Origin: Spirochaetota bacterium
Lineage (GTDB): Bacteria; Spirochaetota; Spirochaetia; DSM-27196; PWMO01
Assembly (NCBI GenBank): GCA_009908925.1
Contig: JAAAOH010000290.1
Span: forward strand, 1 to 17,718
Direction: 5' to 3'
DNA: 17,718 nt
The first letter of the stretch is position 1, and each line of letters opens with the position of its first letter. The notes under the pieces are model-generated. The model was given only the letters and a program-made list of their open reading frames with translations, made no database searches and had not been told where the DNA came from. The position numbers and the translations under genes are program-made. This document shows, one piece after another, positions 1 through 7,980 of this stretch.

Positions 1-1
1 G

Positions 2-301
2 ATACGGCGTGTCTTCGAACATGGCAGGAATTTCAGCTGTCGGGGCCTGAGGCTCCGCATCATGGAGAACGCTCTACCGTACAATCGGGTGCTTGTTGCA
101 CCGGTCAGAAAAGCCGGGAATGCCGTGAAACGGAACAGGCTCCGGCGGGTGGGAAAAGAGGCGTACAGACGTCTCAAGTCCCGCCTGGACGGTGGTTTCG
201 ACCTTGCATTCGTGGTGTATCCCGGCGACTACAGCTTTTTCGAGCGGCTCGAACAATTCCAGCGCCTCCTCCGCGACGCCCGCGTGCTAAACGATGAGTA
301 G
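2..301 (+). CDS. rnpA: Ribonuclease P protein component (5'-truncated by the window edge)
   Basis: This is the protein subunit of RNase P, which binds the catalytic RNA and helps mature the 5' ends of tRNAs. The frame is open from base 2, so the start codon lies to the left of the window and the ATG at 62 is internal; 99 C-terminal residues are visible. The family's RNR signature is seen as AVKRNRLRR, preceded by the usual V-RKAGNAV strand and followed by the amphipathic helix GKEAYRRL. The segment 'DLAFVVYPG' matches the conserved C-terminal strand (normally D-V..R). The stop at 299-301 is 8 bp before yidC, whose ribosome binding site (aggagc) overlaps this stop, which indicates cotranscription. 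The rnpA-yidC-jag order is conserved in many bacteria, usually downstream of rpmH. Confidence 0.92.
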   Translation: MRRVFEHGRNFSCRGLRLRIMENALPYNRVLVAPVRKAGNAVKRNRLRRVGKEAYRRLKSRLDGGFDLAFVVYPGDYSFFERLEQFQRLLRDARVLNDE

Positions 302-309
302 GAGCTCAC

Positions 310-2079
310 ATGGATAAGAATACCCTCTACGCCGTAATCCTCTCGGTAGTCGTCATCACCGTCGGATTCATGGTGCAGAACATGCTCTACCCGCCGGAAC
401 CTGTTCCGCAGCAGGTACAGGAGCAGACCGAGGGCACGACACAGCCCGGTAGTACGGCACAGACGGAGGGTCAGCAGACTCCCGGCACCGATGAGACTTC
501 CGAGCCCCAGCCGACAGGGGAGCCCGCACGCGAGCTTGCTGCCGGCGCAGTCGCACCGGTTCCCGAGGACGGCATCTCGGCTCAAACCCGCACCTACGGG
601 AATGACGTGATCGATGTCACCTTCTCGCCCCGTGGAGCGAGCGTCACCTCCTTCCGGCTTCTCGAGCATCTCGCCGACGGTGAGCCAGTGGATATGATCT
701 TCCGCGGCCGCGAGGATCAGGCCGCCTTCCGCCTACACTTCGGGGGCCCGGACAGTGAGGCCGATACCGCGCTCTATCACTATCGCGATACCACCGACCC
801 GAATACCGTGGAGTTCTACCGGGACTTCTACGTGGTGGGCAACGAAGCAGAACCCTTTCGCGTCATTAAGCGCTACAACTTCCAGCCCGGCGAGTACCTC
901 TTCGAGGTCGAGGTGGAGATCGAGAACAGCGTCAATGCGTTCATTCCGTTGAACTTCGACGGTACGGCCTATACGCTCGAGTTCGGTCCCCAGATCGGCC
1001 CCGAGTTCCAGGAGCTCGACCGACGCACCGAGTATCGCCGCTACTACACCTACTCCGACGGCGACCGCAACACCGTCCGCATGGGCCGCGGCGACCGTGA
1101 GACCATCACCGAGCAGATCGACTGGGCGTCGATTATCGGTAAGTACTTCAACGTGGTCGGCGTTCTCGACGCCGCGCAGTATACGACCGTCATGTCGGCC
1201 GTGCCCGAGCCGGGCCTCGACGACGCCTCGAAGATATTCTTCTCCCGCTCGACCATACAGAGCTCACGAAACACCGACACCTTCCGCTTTTTCATCGGCC
1301 CGAAGGTGGCACGTGTGCTCGAGAGCTACAACGATGTGGACGACAATGCCTGGGGAGTTCAGGGGCTCGACCTGCAGGAATCGATGGATACCCGATTTCT
1401 GCTCGGATGGCTCGAGAACCTGCTCAAGGCGATCCTCAACTTTATCGTCCGCTTCGTCCCCAACTACGGCATCGCAATCATCATCCTGACGATCCTCGTG
1501 AAGGCGCTGCTATTCCCGCTGACGCACAAGAGCTACGAGTCGACGGCGAAGATGCAGGAGCTCAGTCCGAAGATGCAGGAGGTTCGGGAGAAGTACAAGG
1601 ACAACCCGCAGAAGATGAACGCCGAGATGGCGAACATGTATAAGAAGGAAGGAGTGAACCCGCTCGGCGGCTGTCTGCCGCTGATGCTGCAGCTTCCCTT
1701 CTTCATTGCCATGTTCGGTCTGTTCAACAATCACTTCGACCTGCGCGGGGCGACATTCATCCCCGGATGGATCAACGACCTCTCCGCCCCCGAGTCGATA
1801 CTGAACTTCGGCAGTTTCACGTTGCCCATTCTCGGGTGGAACGACCTGCGCCTGCTGCCCATCCTTTTCGTGGGGACGCAGCTCATTACCAGCAAAATCA
1901 TGCAGAACCCCGGCGCATCGACGCAGCAGATGCGCATGATCACCTACATGCTGCCGATCGTCTTTTTCTTCGTTCTCTACAACATGCCGTCGGGACTGCT
2001 GGTATACTGGATCGTGACCAATGTGCTCACGGCCGCGCAGCAGTACTTCAATAACCGCAAGAAACACAGGCATGCCTGA
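310..2079 (+). CDS. yidC: Membrane protein insertase YidC (Oxa1 family)
   Basis: YidC inserts and folds inner-membrane proteins, alone or with SecYEG. The 589-residue length and layout are those of the long Gram-negative type. There is an N-terminal membrane anchor (about residues 7-27), a Pro/Gln/Thr/Glu-rich low-complexity linker (about 29-85), a large periplasmic beta-domain (about 90-350), then the conserved Oxa1 core (about 365-580). The core shows FPLTHKSYES, a charged cytoplasmic hairpin (QELSPKMQEVREKY), NPLGGCLPLMLQLPFFIAMF and the final segment MPSGLLVYWIVTNVLT, with a basic tail NNRKKHRHA. The ATG at 310 follows aggagct and gives the expected MDKNTL start typical of spirochaete homologues. 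It lies between rnpA (8-bp gap) and jag (15-bp gap), so the three are very probably one transcript. Confidence 0.96.
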   Translation: MDKNTLYAVILSVVVITVGFMVQNMLYPPEPVPQQVQEQTEGTTQPGSTAQTEGQQTPGTDETSEPQPTGEPARELAAGAVAPVPEDGISAQTRTYGNDVIDVTFSPRGASVTSFRLLEHLADGEPVDMIFRGREDQAAFRLHFGGPDSEADTALYHYRDTTDPNTVEFYRDFYVVGNEAEPFRVIKRYNFQPGEYLFEVEVEIENSVNAFIPLNFDGTAYTLEFGPQIGPEFQELDRRTEYRRYYTYSDGDRNTVRMGRGDRETITEQIDWASIIGKYFNVVGVLDAAQYTTVMSAVPEPGLDDASKIFFSRSTIQSSRNTDTFRFFIGPKVARVLESYNDVDDNAWGVQGLDLQESMDTRFLLGWLENLLKAILNFIVRFVPNYGIAIIILTILVKALLFPLTHKSYESTAKMQELSPKMQEVREKYKDNPQKMNAEMANMYKKEGVNPLGGCLPLMLQLPFFIAMFGLFNNHFDLRGATFIPGWINDLSAPESILNFGSFTLPILGWNDLRLLPILFVGTQLITSKIMQNPGASTQQMRMITYMLPIVFFFVLYNMPSGLLVYWIVTNVLTAAQQYFNNRKKHRHA

Positions 2080-2094
2080 TACAGGAGCAAGACT

Positions 2095-2757
2095 ATGGTA
2101 CAAGAGTTCGAAGGACGCACCGAGAAGGAGGCCATCGATCAGGCGATAGCCGACCTCGGTATAGAGCGCGATGAGTTCGACGTAGAGGTGCTGGACACCC
2201 AGAAGGCCGGCTTTCTCGGCATGGGAAAGAAGGTGAAGATCCGCGTTCATTACGATGGCGGTCCCGTGGCAGTCAGGAGCGGCGAGGCGGAGGACGACTT
2301 CGAGCATGCCCTTGTGGACTTCGTTCAGAACCTCACCGAGAAGATGGACTATCCCGCCGAGGTGCGCATTGCATACCGCGAGGACAACAAGATCGGGCTG
2401 CGGCTCGAGTCCCCGCACTCGAACATCCTTATCGGCCGTAAAGGGAAGAATCTCGACGCAATACAGTTGCTTGCAAACGTCGTTGCGGGTAAGCTGGATC
2501 ATGACGACATCAAGGTGGTAGTGGATGCCGAGAACTACCGCAGTCGCCGGGAGGAGAGCCTGATTCGCCTCGCCCAGAAGGTCGGCGACGAGGTCAAGCG
2601 CTCGCACGGATCGAAGTTGCTCGAGCCGATGAACCCGTTCGAGCGGCGGCTCATTCACACCACTCTCAACGACGTGGCCGGCATTGCCACGCGAAGCGAG
2701 GGAGAGGGGCTCTACAAGCAGGTTCGGGTGTATTATCAGGGCGCGGGCGACCGATAA
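2095..2757 (+). CDS. jag: Jag/KhpB RNA-binding protein (Jag-N, KH, R3H)
   Basis: This is a SpoIIIJ-associated (Jag/KhpB) protein, a single-stranded RNA-binding factor that in Firmicutes affects cell division and envelope synthesis; its partner outside that phylum is poorly known. Three domains are visible in 220 residues. The Jag-N domain (about 1-55) begins with EFEGRTEKEAIDQAI and contains KAGFLGMGKK. The KH domain (about 68-145) has the GxxG loop as G114-R-K-G117. The C-terminal R3H domain (about 148-215) has the R-x3-H motif at R184/H188 in PFERRLIHTTL. A good Shine-Dalgarno sequence (caggagc) precedes the ATG at 2095. No long basic linker separates the first two domains. It is the last gene of the rnpA-yidC-jag block; the next 311 bases are non-coding. 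Confidence 0.93.
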   Translation: MVQEFEGRTEKEAIDQAIADLGIERDEFDVEVLDTQKAGFLGMGKKVKIRVHYDGGPVAVRSGEAEDDFEHALVDFVQNLTEKMDYPAEVRIAYREDNKIGLRLESPHSNILIGRKGKNLDAIQLLANVVAGKLDHDDIKVVVDAENYRSRREESLIRLAQKVGDEVKRSHGSKLLEPMNPFERRLIHTTLNDVAGIATRSEGEGLYKQVRVYYQGAGDR

Positions 2758-2766
2758 AGCCGCGCT

Positions 2767-2786
2767 TGTGGATAATCTGTGGAGAA
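2767..2786 (-). promoter_or_regulatory. Tandem DnaA boxes (one perfect, one with one mismatch)
   Basis: Read on the minus strand, 2767-2775 is TTATCCACA, an exact match to the DnaA consensus. Bases 2778-2786 read TTCTCCACA, which is one mismatch from consensus. The two starts are 11 bp apart, about one helical turn, so two DnaA protomers could bind on the same face. They begin ten bases after the jag stop codon. Confidence 0.6.
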
Positions 2787-2959
2787 ACACGGTGAAAACG
2801 GGCCCGTTTGCGGACGGAACACGAGGTTTTTCCCTGAATCGAGCCGAGCGCCGGTTCCACAGTTCAAAAATCAGCCAAAATCCGGGCCTTTTCCGGCATT
2901 CGGTTGGCATGAGACCCGCATCCGAGCATGCACCCAAGAACGATCGGTGCGCGCTACTG

Positions 2960-2979
2960 TGTGGACTGCTTGTGGATAA
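2960..2979 (-). promoter_or_regulatory. Tandem DnaA boxes (one perfect, one degenerate)
   Basis: Bases 2971-2979 are again an exact minus-strand TTATCCACA. Bases 2960-2968 keep the TCCACA half but differ at the other three positions. The 11-bp start-to-start spacing repeats that of the pair at 2767-2786. The AT-rich segment leading to gcvT begins immediately after. Confidence 0.55.
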
Positions 2980-3068
2980 CTTCGGCATAAATACGACTAA
3001 TCCATTGCTTTTAAAGGAAATAACCCACATTCTGTCTACCGTTCTGCGATACGCGAAGGAGACGCAAG

Positions 3069-4256
3069 ATGGCGGAAGACCTCAGGCGAACGGCGCTATA
3101 TTCATGGCATCGTGATCATGGCGCCCGAATGGGTCCCTTTGCCGGCTGGGACATGCCGTTGCAGTACGAAACCGGCGCGATAGCCGAGCACCGAGCAGTC
3201 CGTGAGCACGCAGGCCTTTTCGACATTTCTCACATGGGACAGGTGGAAGTCTCCGGTCCCGACGCCGTCTCCTTCCTCGACTACAGTCTTACCAACGACA
3301 TCCTCGGTCTTCCCGAGGGCCTCTCTACCTACTGCCTCATGTGCCGCCCCGACGGTGGCGTGCTCGACGACGTGTTCGTATACCGCCTTCCCGACCGGTT
3401 CTACGTGGTTGTAAACGCCGGCAATATCGAGAAAGACGAGGAGTGGCTGCGCGCCGTTGCCGCGGGCAAGGCGGCGCCGGTCGACTGGTCGGGGGCCGAC
3501 ACGGCGGACGATGCGGCCGGACGCGACCCCAGTGCGGGCGGCTTCGACGTGAGGATCACCAACAAGTCCTGGGAGACGAGCATGTTTGCCCTGCAGGGCC
3601 CGCAGGCACTGGAGGTCTTCGAGCGTGCCGCCGGCCACGGGGCCGCGGATCTCGAGCGCTTCGCGATCCGTGAAGACCGCATTGCGGGGGCCGATTGCCT
3701 GGTGAGCCGGACCGGTTACACGGGCGAGGACGGGGTTGAGATCTACATTGACAACGAGGCGGCGGCAGGGGTGTGGGAAGCCCTGCGCGAGGCGGGGTCC
3801 TTCCTCCCCGACGGGCTACGGCCGATCGGTCTCGCCGCGCGCGACAGCCTGCGCTTCGAGCCGGGCTTTGCGCTCTATGGGCACGAGCTCAATGAGGATT
3901 CCACCCCGATCGAGGCGCGACTGAAGTGGGCATGCGAGCTCGGGCGGCCGTTCGTGGGGCGGGACACGCTCCTCGGGCAGATAGATTCCGGGGTTTCGAA
4001 GAAGCTCGCCACGGTCCGGATGATCGACAGAGCGATGCTCCGCGAGGGCTATGAGGTGCGATCGCCGGAAGGGGAGACCATCGGAAGAGTGGTGACGGGG
4101 ATGTACTCTCCCACCCTCGAGTGGTATTACGGAAATGTCTTCGTGACACCGCCACATGCAAAGACCGGTGCCGAGATTGACATAATGGTGCGAGGTCGCA
4201 CGCGGCGCGCGGAAGTGGTGAAGCGACCGCTGTATCGACCAGCTTACAGATCGTGA
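3069..4256 (+). CDS. gcvT: Glycine cleavage system T protein (aminomethyltransferase)
   Basis: The T protein takes the aminomethyl group from lipoyl-H protein and, with tetrahydrofolate, releases ammonia and 5,10-methylene-THF. The 395-residue length fits the family. Recognisable motifs include MGPFAGWDMPLQY (folate pocket), HAGLFDISHMG, the GGVLDD segment whose Asp (D100/D101) aligns with the catalytic Asp, VVNAGNIEKD, SRTGYTGEDG and LRFEPGFALYGHEL. The usual C-terminal barrel motif around GRVVTGMYSPTLEWYYG is present. Around residues 131-155 there is an Ala/Asp-rich insertion absent from compact homologues, probably a surface loop. The ATG at 3069 follows gaaggag at good spacing. It is the first gene of gcvT-gcvH-gcvPA-gcvPB; no L-protein (lpd) gene is nearby. 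Confidence 0.96.
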   Translation: MAEDLRRTALYSWHRDHGARMGPFAGWDMPLQYETGAIAEHRAVREHAGLFDISHMGQVEVSGPDAVSFLDYSLTNDILGLPEGLSTYCLMCRPDGGVLDDVFVYRLPDRFYVVVNAGNIEKDEEWLRAVAAGKAAPVDWSGADTADDAAGRDPSAGGFDVRITNKSWETSMFALQGPQALEVFERAAGHGAADLERFAIREDRIAGADCLVSRTGYTGEDGVEIYIDNEAAAGVWEALREAGSFLPDGLRPIGLAARDSLRFEPGFALYGHELNEDSTPIEARLKWACELGRPFVGRDTLLGQIDSGVSKKLATVRMIDRAMLREGYEVRSPEGETIGRVVTGMYSPTLEWYYGNVFVTPPHAKTGAEIDIMVRGRTRRAEVVKRPLYRPAYRS

Positions 4257-4291
4257 CCAGACATTTACAGAGATGAGAAAGGAGACAAACC

Positions 4292-4684
4292 ATGAACTTC
4301 GACGATTCGGTGAAGTATCAGAAGTCGCACGAGTGGGCACGCAAGGACGGGGATCTCGTCGTTGTCGGCATCAGTGATTACGCACAGGACAGCCTCGGGG
4401 ACGTGGTGTTCGTAGAGCTTCCGGAGGTCGGTGCAACTCTCGAGCAGGGCGAGAGCTTCGGTGTGGTGGAAAGTGTGAAGTCGGCAAGCGATCTCTTCAT
4501 GCCGGTGGGCGGTGAGATCGCCGAGGTCAACGACAGCCTCACGGATACTCCGGAGACCGTGAACGAAGCCCCATTCGGTGACGGCTGGATGATCAAGATC
4601 AAGCCCACCGACGTCTCCGAATACGACTCCCTCATGTCTGCCGCAGACTACGAGGAATTTACCAAGACCCTCGAAGAGGAGTAG
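4292..4684 (+). CDS. gcvH: Glycine cleavage system H protein (lipoyl carrier)
   Basis: This is the small lipoylated carrier that shuttles the aminomethyl intermediate between the P, T and L proteins. At 130 residues it has the standard length. The lipoylation site is K63 in VESVKSASD, set in the family's context FGVVESVKSA...PVGGEI. The N-terminal KYQKSHEWAR and the ISDYAQDSLGDVVFVELP strand are also typical. A strong Shine-Dalgarno sequence (aaaggag) precedes the ATG. It lies 35 bp after gcvT and 19 bp before gcvPA, so it is in the middle of the operon. Confidence 0.97.
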   Translation: MNFDDSVKYQKSHEWARKDGDLVVVGISDYAQDSLGDVVFVELPEVGATLEQGESFGVVESVKSASDLFMPVGGEIAEVNDSLTDTPETVNEAPFGDGWMIKIKPTDVSEYDSLMSAADYEEFTKTLEEE

Positions 4685-4703
4685 GGCCACAGCAGGAGGT
4701 CTC

Positions 4704-6029
4704 ATGCCGTTTATCGGAAATACCGATGGCGATCGCCGTCGGATGCTCGACACCCTCGGATTGACCGATACCGGGGAGCTCTTTGCGGACATACCTGAGG
4801 ATGTGCGGTATCCCGACCTCGATCTGCCCGAGCCGTTTGCCGAGCTCGAGGTCCTGCGCGAAACGGACCGGCTTGCCGCGCGAAACGCCGCGTCCTGCGG
4901 GCGACTGTCCTTTCTCGGCGGTGGCGCCTACGATCACTTCGTCCCGAGCGTTGTCGACTACCTCGCCTCCCGCGGCGAGTTTGCGACCTCCTACACACCC
5001 TACCAGGCGGAAGCGAGCCAGGGCACGCTGCAGGCGATATTCGAGTATCAGAGCATGGCCGCGGAGCTCCTCGACATCGACGTGGTGAATGCCTCTCAGT
5101 ACGACGGCGCCACGGCGTTTGCCGAGGCGGCCGCCATGGCCGTGCGGGCAGGCCGCTCCGGTCGGCGAAAGCTCATCGTCGCCGAGGGTACGCATCCACA
5201 GTACCTCGAAGTGCTGCGGGGCTATCTGCAGGCGACCGACGTGAAGATCGTCGAGACGGGAACCGCCGACGTTGCCGCCTCCCGGACCGACGATGAGACA
5301 GCCGCGGTGCTCGTGCAGACCCCCGATTTTTTCGGCAGGGTTCACGACCTTCGCGGCATTGCCGACAGGATTCACGACGCCGGCGCCCTCTTCGTAGTTC
5401 ATACCGATCCCATTGCCGCAGCCCTGTTCCGGCCCCCGGGTGCCGACGGCGCTGACATCGTCAGCGCCGAGGGCCAACCACTCGGCATTCCCCTCTCATA
5501 CGGGGGACCGTATCTCGGAATGCTCGGGTGTCGGCAGAAGCTTGTTCGCAAGATGCCGGGCCGTATCGTCGGCGAGACTGCGGACACCGAGGGAACACGC
5601 GGTTTTGTGCTGACGCTGAGCACCCGGGAACAGCACATCCGCCGGGAGAAGGCGACCAGCAATATCTGCACGAATCAGGGGCTCATGGCACTGCGGGCGG
5701 CGATATACATGGCCGCGATGGGCCCGCGAGGCATGCAGCAGGTGGCGCGACTCTCCTATGAGAATGCCCACGAAGCAGCCACACGCATCGACGCCCTCGC
5801 GGGGTTCACGGTGCTGCCGGGACTGTTCTTCAGGGAGTTCGCGGTGCAGACACCGGTTGCGGCGTCGCAGATCGTTTCCGCCGGAGATGACGCGGGAGTC
5901 TCCCCGGGCATCGATCTCGGACGCTTCTATCCGGACAAGAAGGATCAGCTGCTTGTTGCCCTGACGGAGCAACACACGGCAGCCGATATCGAGCAACTCG
6001 TTACCCTTCTCGAGAGGTGGGCCAGATGA
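4704..6029 (+). CDS. gcvPA: Glycine dehydrogenase (decarboxylating) subunit 1, N-terminal half of P protein
   Basis: This is the first subunit of the two-chain P protein. With GcvPB it forms the PLP enzyme that decarboxylates glycine and loads the remaining carbon on lipoyl-GcvH. The 441 residues match the usual 435-450. Typical stretches are PFIGNTDGDRRRMLDTLG at the N terminus, FLGGGAYDHFVPSVVD, TSYTPYQAEASQGTLQ, YEYQ-like FEYQSMAAELL, NASQYDGATA, and the later LSTREQHIRREKATSNICTNQ. This chain lacks the PLP lysine, as expected. The start is preceded by a near-perfect aggaggt. Its stop overlaps the gcvPB start in an ATGA arrangement (6026-6029), giving translational coupling that suits an obligate heteromer. 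Confidence 0.96.
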   Translation: MPFIGNTDGDRRRMLDTLGLTDTGELFADIPEDVRYPDLDLPEPFAELEVLRETDRLAARNAASCGRLSFLGGGAYDHFVPSVVDYLASRGEFATSYTPYQAEASQGTLQAIFEYQSMAAELLDIDVVNASQYDGATAFAEAAAMAVRAGRSGRRKLIVAEGTHPQYLEVLRGYLQATDVKIVETGTADVAASRTDDETAAVLVQTPDFFGRVHDLRGIADRIHDAGALFVVHTDPIAAALFRPPGADGADIVSAEGQPLGIPLSYGGPYLGMLGCRQKLVRKMPGRIVGETADTEGTRGFVLTLSTREQHIRREKATSNICTNQGLMALRAAIYMAAMGPRGMQQVARLSYENAHEAATRIDALAGFTVLPGLFFREFAVQTPVAASQIVSAGDDAGVSPGIDLGRFYPDKKDQLLVALTEQHTAADIEQLVTLLERWAR

Positions 6030-7477
6030 CCGACTCCAGACCGCTTCCAGAACTCCTGTGGGAGATATCATCTCAGGGACGAAGCAAACCGCATCTGCCG
6101 CGGCACTCCGCAGGCGACGGAGCCGGCCCGCCGGTGGACCTCCTGCGAGACTCTGCGCCCAATCTTCCGGAGGTGAGCGAGCTCGAGGTCGTTCGCCACT
6201 TCACCCGGCTCTCCCAGGCCAATTTCGCAATAGATACCCATTTCTATCCCCTCGGATCCTGTACAATGAAGTACAACCCGAAGGTAAACGAGCGGGCGGC
6301 CTCCGCCTCGGGGTTCATACGCCATCATCCCCTCGAGCCCGAGGAGCTCTCCCAGGGGAGTCTCGAGCTCATGTGGCGGCTCCAGGATCTCCTCGAGCGG
6401 ATAAGCGGATTCCGGCGGGTATCCCTGCAACCGGCGGCCGGCGCCCAGGGCGAGCTCTCCGGGGTGCTCATGATTCGCCGCTACCATGCAGATCGCGGCG
6501 ATGGCGGGCGGACGAAGATGCTCATTCCCGACAGCGCTCACGGTACCAACCCGGCAAGCGTCGCCATGGCCGGCTTCGACGCGGTGCAGATTCCGAGCGA
6601 CCAGGACGGGAACGCCGATCTCGAGGCCGTGAAGGCCGCCTGCGGCGACGATGTTGCCGGGATCATGATCACAAATCCCAATACGCTCGGGCTCTTCGAG
6701 GCGCACATACGCGAGATCATCGATGTGGTGCACGAGTGCGGCGGCCTCGTATACGGCGATGGCGCCAACCTCAACGCGATCCTCGGTGTGCTGCGCCCCG
6801 CGGACCTCGACATCGACGTGATGCACTTCAACCTGCACAAGACCTTCTCCACGCCCCACGGCGGCGGTGGTCCCGGGGCCGGCCCGGTCGGTGCGGGGCC
6901 GCGGCTCGCCGACTATCTGCCGGGACCGATTGTTGTCTCCGGAGAGAAAGACGACGGCTATCGCTTCGAGATGCCGGCTCAGTCCATCGGGCGGGTTAAG
7001 AGTTTTCACGGGAACTTCGGGGTGCTCGTTCGCGCGTTCACCTACATCCTCATGCACGGTGGCGAGGGGTTGCGGGCCATCGCGGAAAACGCGGTGCTCA
7101 ACGCCAACTACCTCAGGGCACGACTCGCCGAGAGTCTTCCGACGGCGTATCGCCGCAGCTGCATGCACGAGTTCGTCACGTCGGGGAAAATCGGCGAGGT
7201 CGAGACCATGGACGTGGCGAAGCGGCTTCTCGACTACGGGTATCACGCGCCGACGGTGTACTTTCCGCTCATCGTCAAGGACGCCCTCATGATAGAGCCG
7301 ACCGAAGGCGAGACACGGGAGACACTCGATGCGTTCGCCGACGCGCTCATTGCCATTGTCGCGGAGGCCGGCGAGAATCCCGACGTGCTTCATGAGGCAC
7401 CACATGCGCTTCCAATTCGCCGTCTCGACGAGGTAAAAGCCGCCCGCGAGCTCGTTCTCTGCTACCGTCCCTCTTGA
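6026..7477 (+). CDS. gcvPB: Glycine dehydrogenase (decarboxylating) subunit 2, PLP-binding half of P protein
   Basis: This is the catalytic, PLP-carrying subunit of the split P protein. The Schiff-base lysine is K272 in the conserved NLHKTFSTPHGGGGPG. Other family motifs are FYPLGSCTMKYNPK, QPAAGAQGELSGVLMIRRYH, IPDSAHGTNPASVAMAGF, ITNPNTLGLFE and VYGDGANLNAILG. The ATG at 6026 is preferred over the in-frame GTG at 6017 because it forms a four-base overlap with the gcvPA stop and has a purine-rich site (gagaggtgg) upstream. The product is then 483 residues, normal for the family. The C-terminal half, including VETMDVAKRLLDYGYHAPTVYFPL, is intact. Thirty-one bases separate it from a GNAT gene. 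Confidence 0.96.
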   Translation: MTDSRPLPELLWEISSQGRSKPHLPRHSAGDGAGPPVDLLRDSAPNLPEVSELEVVRHFTRLSQANFAIDTHFYPLGSCTMKYNPKVNERAASASGFIRHHPLEPEELSQGSLELMWRLQDLLERISGFRRVSLQPAAGAQGELSGVLMIRRYHADRGDGGRTKMLIPDSAHGTNPASVAMAGFDAVQIPSDQDGNADLEAVKAACGDDVAGIMITNPNTLGLFEAHIREIIDVVHECGGLVYGDGANLNAILGVLRPADLDIDVMHFNLHKTFSTPHGGGGPGAGPVGAGPRLADYLPGPIVVSGEKDDGYRFEMPAQSIGRVKSFHGNFGVLVRAFTYILMHGGEGLRAIAENAVLNANYLRARLAESLPTAYRRSCMHEFVTSGKIGEVETMDVAKRLLDYGYHAPTVYFPLIVKDALMIEPTEGETRETLDAFADALIAIVAEAGENPDVLHEAPHALPIRRLDEVKAARELVLCYRPS

Positions 7478-7508
7478 TCGAAGGCGGGAGCGGCGACACA
7501 ATAGCGGC

Positions 7509-7976
7509 ATGGAACACACACAGGCAGAGATCCGGGATTTCCGACGCGATGACCTCGACGCCGTGCTCTCCATCCTCTATGAGAGCGCGGTGAAGTCGGG
7601 CTTCGGCGGATCCCGCGAGAGATATGTCAGCGATGTCAGCAAAGAGATGCATCTCGATCATGATGTCCTGCGCGTGCTCGCCTCCCCGGAGGATCGGGTG
7701 ATGGGCTGCGCCTGGGCGGCCCCCTTTCCGCGGGATGCCGAGACGACCGACACGGCCTTCCTCTTTGACGTGTCGGTGCGCGAGTCATACCGCGGCCAGG
7801 GCTACGGACAGCGACTGGCCGAGGATCTCTTCGAACAGGTGGGCTCCCGCGGCGTGAAAACCGTGAATGCGCGGCTTGCCAAGCGCAACGAGGGCGGGGC
7901 GGAGTTCATGAAATCAATCGGGTTCGAGTTGCAGAAGGAAGACTCGCTGTGGACCGAATGGTCGCGGGCTCTCTGA
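7509..7976 (+). CDS. GNAT-family N-acetyltransferase, substrate unknown
   Basis: This is a 155-residue single-domain GNAT. The acetyl-CoA pyrophosphate-binding motif A is clear: the strand LFDVSVRESY is followed by R95-G-Q-G-Y-G100, matching (R/Q)xxGx(G/A), then the helix QRLAEDLFEQV. Downstream, VNARLAKRNEGGAEFMKSIGFE matches motif B, with the usual 'A..FY...GF' element here read as AEFMKSIGF. The N-terminal IRDFRRDDLDAVLSILYES is also typical. The substrate cannot be read from sequence. The gene begins 31 bp after gcvPB and is followed after 4 bp by the UPF0149 gene, so it is likely the tail of the gcv transcript. No strong Shine-Dalgarno sequence is visible; a purine-rich stretch (ggcgggagcgg) lies somewhat far upstream. 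Confidence 0.85.
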   Translation: MEHTQAEIRDFRRDDLDAVLSILYESAVKSGFGGSRERYVSDVSKEMHLDHDVLRVLASPEDRVMGCAWAAPFPRDAETTDTAFLFDVSVRESYRGQGYGQRLAEDLFEQVGSRGVKTVNARLAKRNEGGAEFMKSIGFELQKEDSLWTEWSRAL

Positions 7977-7980
7977 CGCT

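Larger units (their letters stand above)
2758..3068. other. Candidate replication origin or DnaA-bound intergenic region
   Basis: This is the longest gene-free stretch in the window. It has two perfect DnaA boxes (TTATCCACA read on the minus strand) at 2767-2775 and 2971-2979. A one-mismatch box lies 11 bp after the first (2778-2786), and a three-mismatch box starts 11 bp before the second (2960-2968). A weak opposite-strand box is at 2853-2861. A perfect 14-bp palindrome, AAACGGGCCCGTTT, occupies 2796-2809. The segment from about 2980 to 3030 is clearly more AT-rich than its surroundings and could serve as an unwinding element. In many bacteria the rnpA-yidC-jag block sits beside oriC, which supports an origin. 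Alternatively DnaA may regulate the downstream gcv operon, and the gcvT promoter must lie here or further upstream. I saw no clear -35/-10 pair and no glycine riboswitch core. Confidence 0.5.

Noticed and set aside
1510..3030. A 506-codon open frame on the minus strand opposite yidC and jag.
   Set aside because: It is a shadow of high-GC coding sequence; both overlapped genes are well-conserved families and the antisense translation resembles nothing.
2980..3068. A possible glycine riboswitch upstream of gcvT.
   Set aside because: I could not find the paired aptamer core motifs or a terminator/anti-terminator; the only clear element is the gcvT Shine-Dalgarno sequence.
2684..3115. An open frame of about 143 codons crossing the gap between jag and gcvT (and a shorter one at 2779-2979).
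   Set aside because: It overlaps the ends of both genes, has no ribosome binding site, resembles no family and runs through the DnaA boxes.
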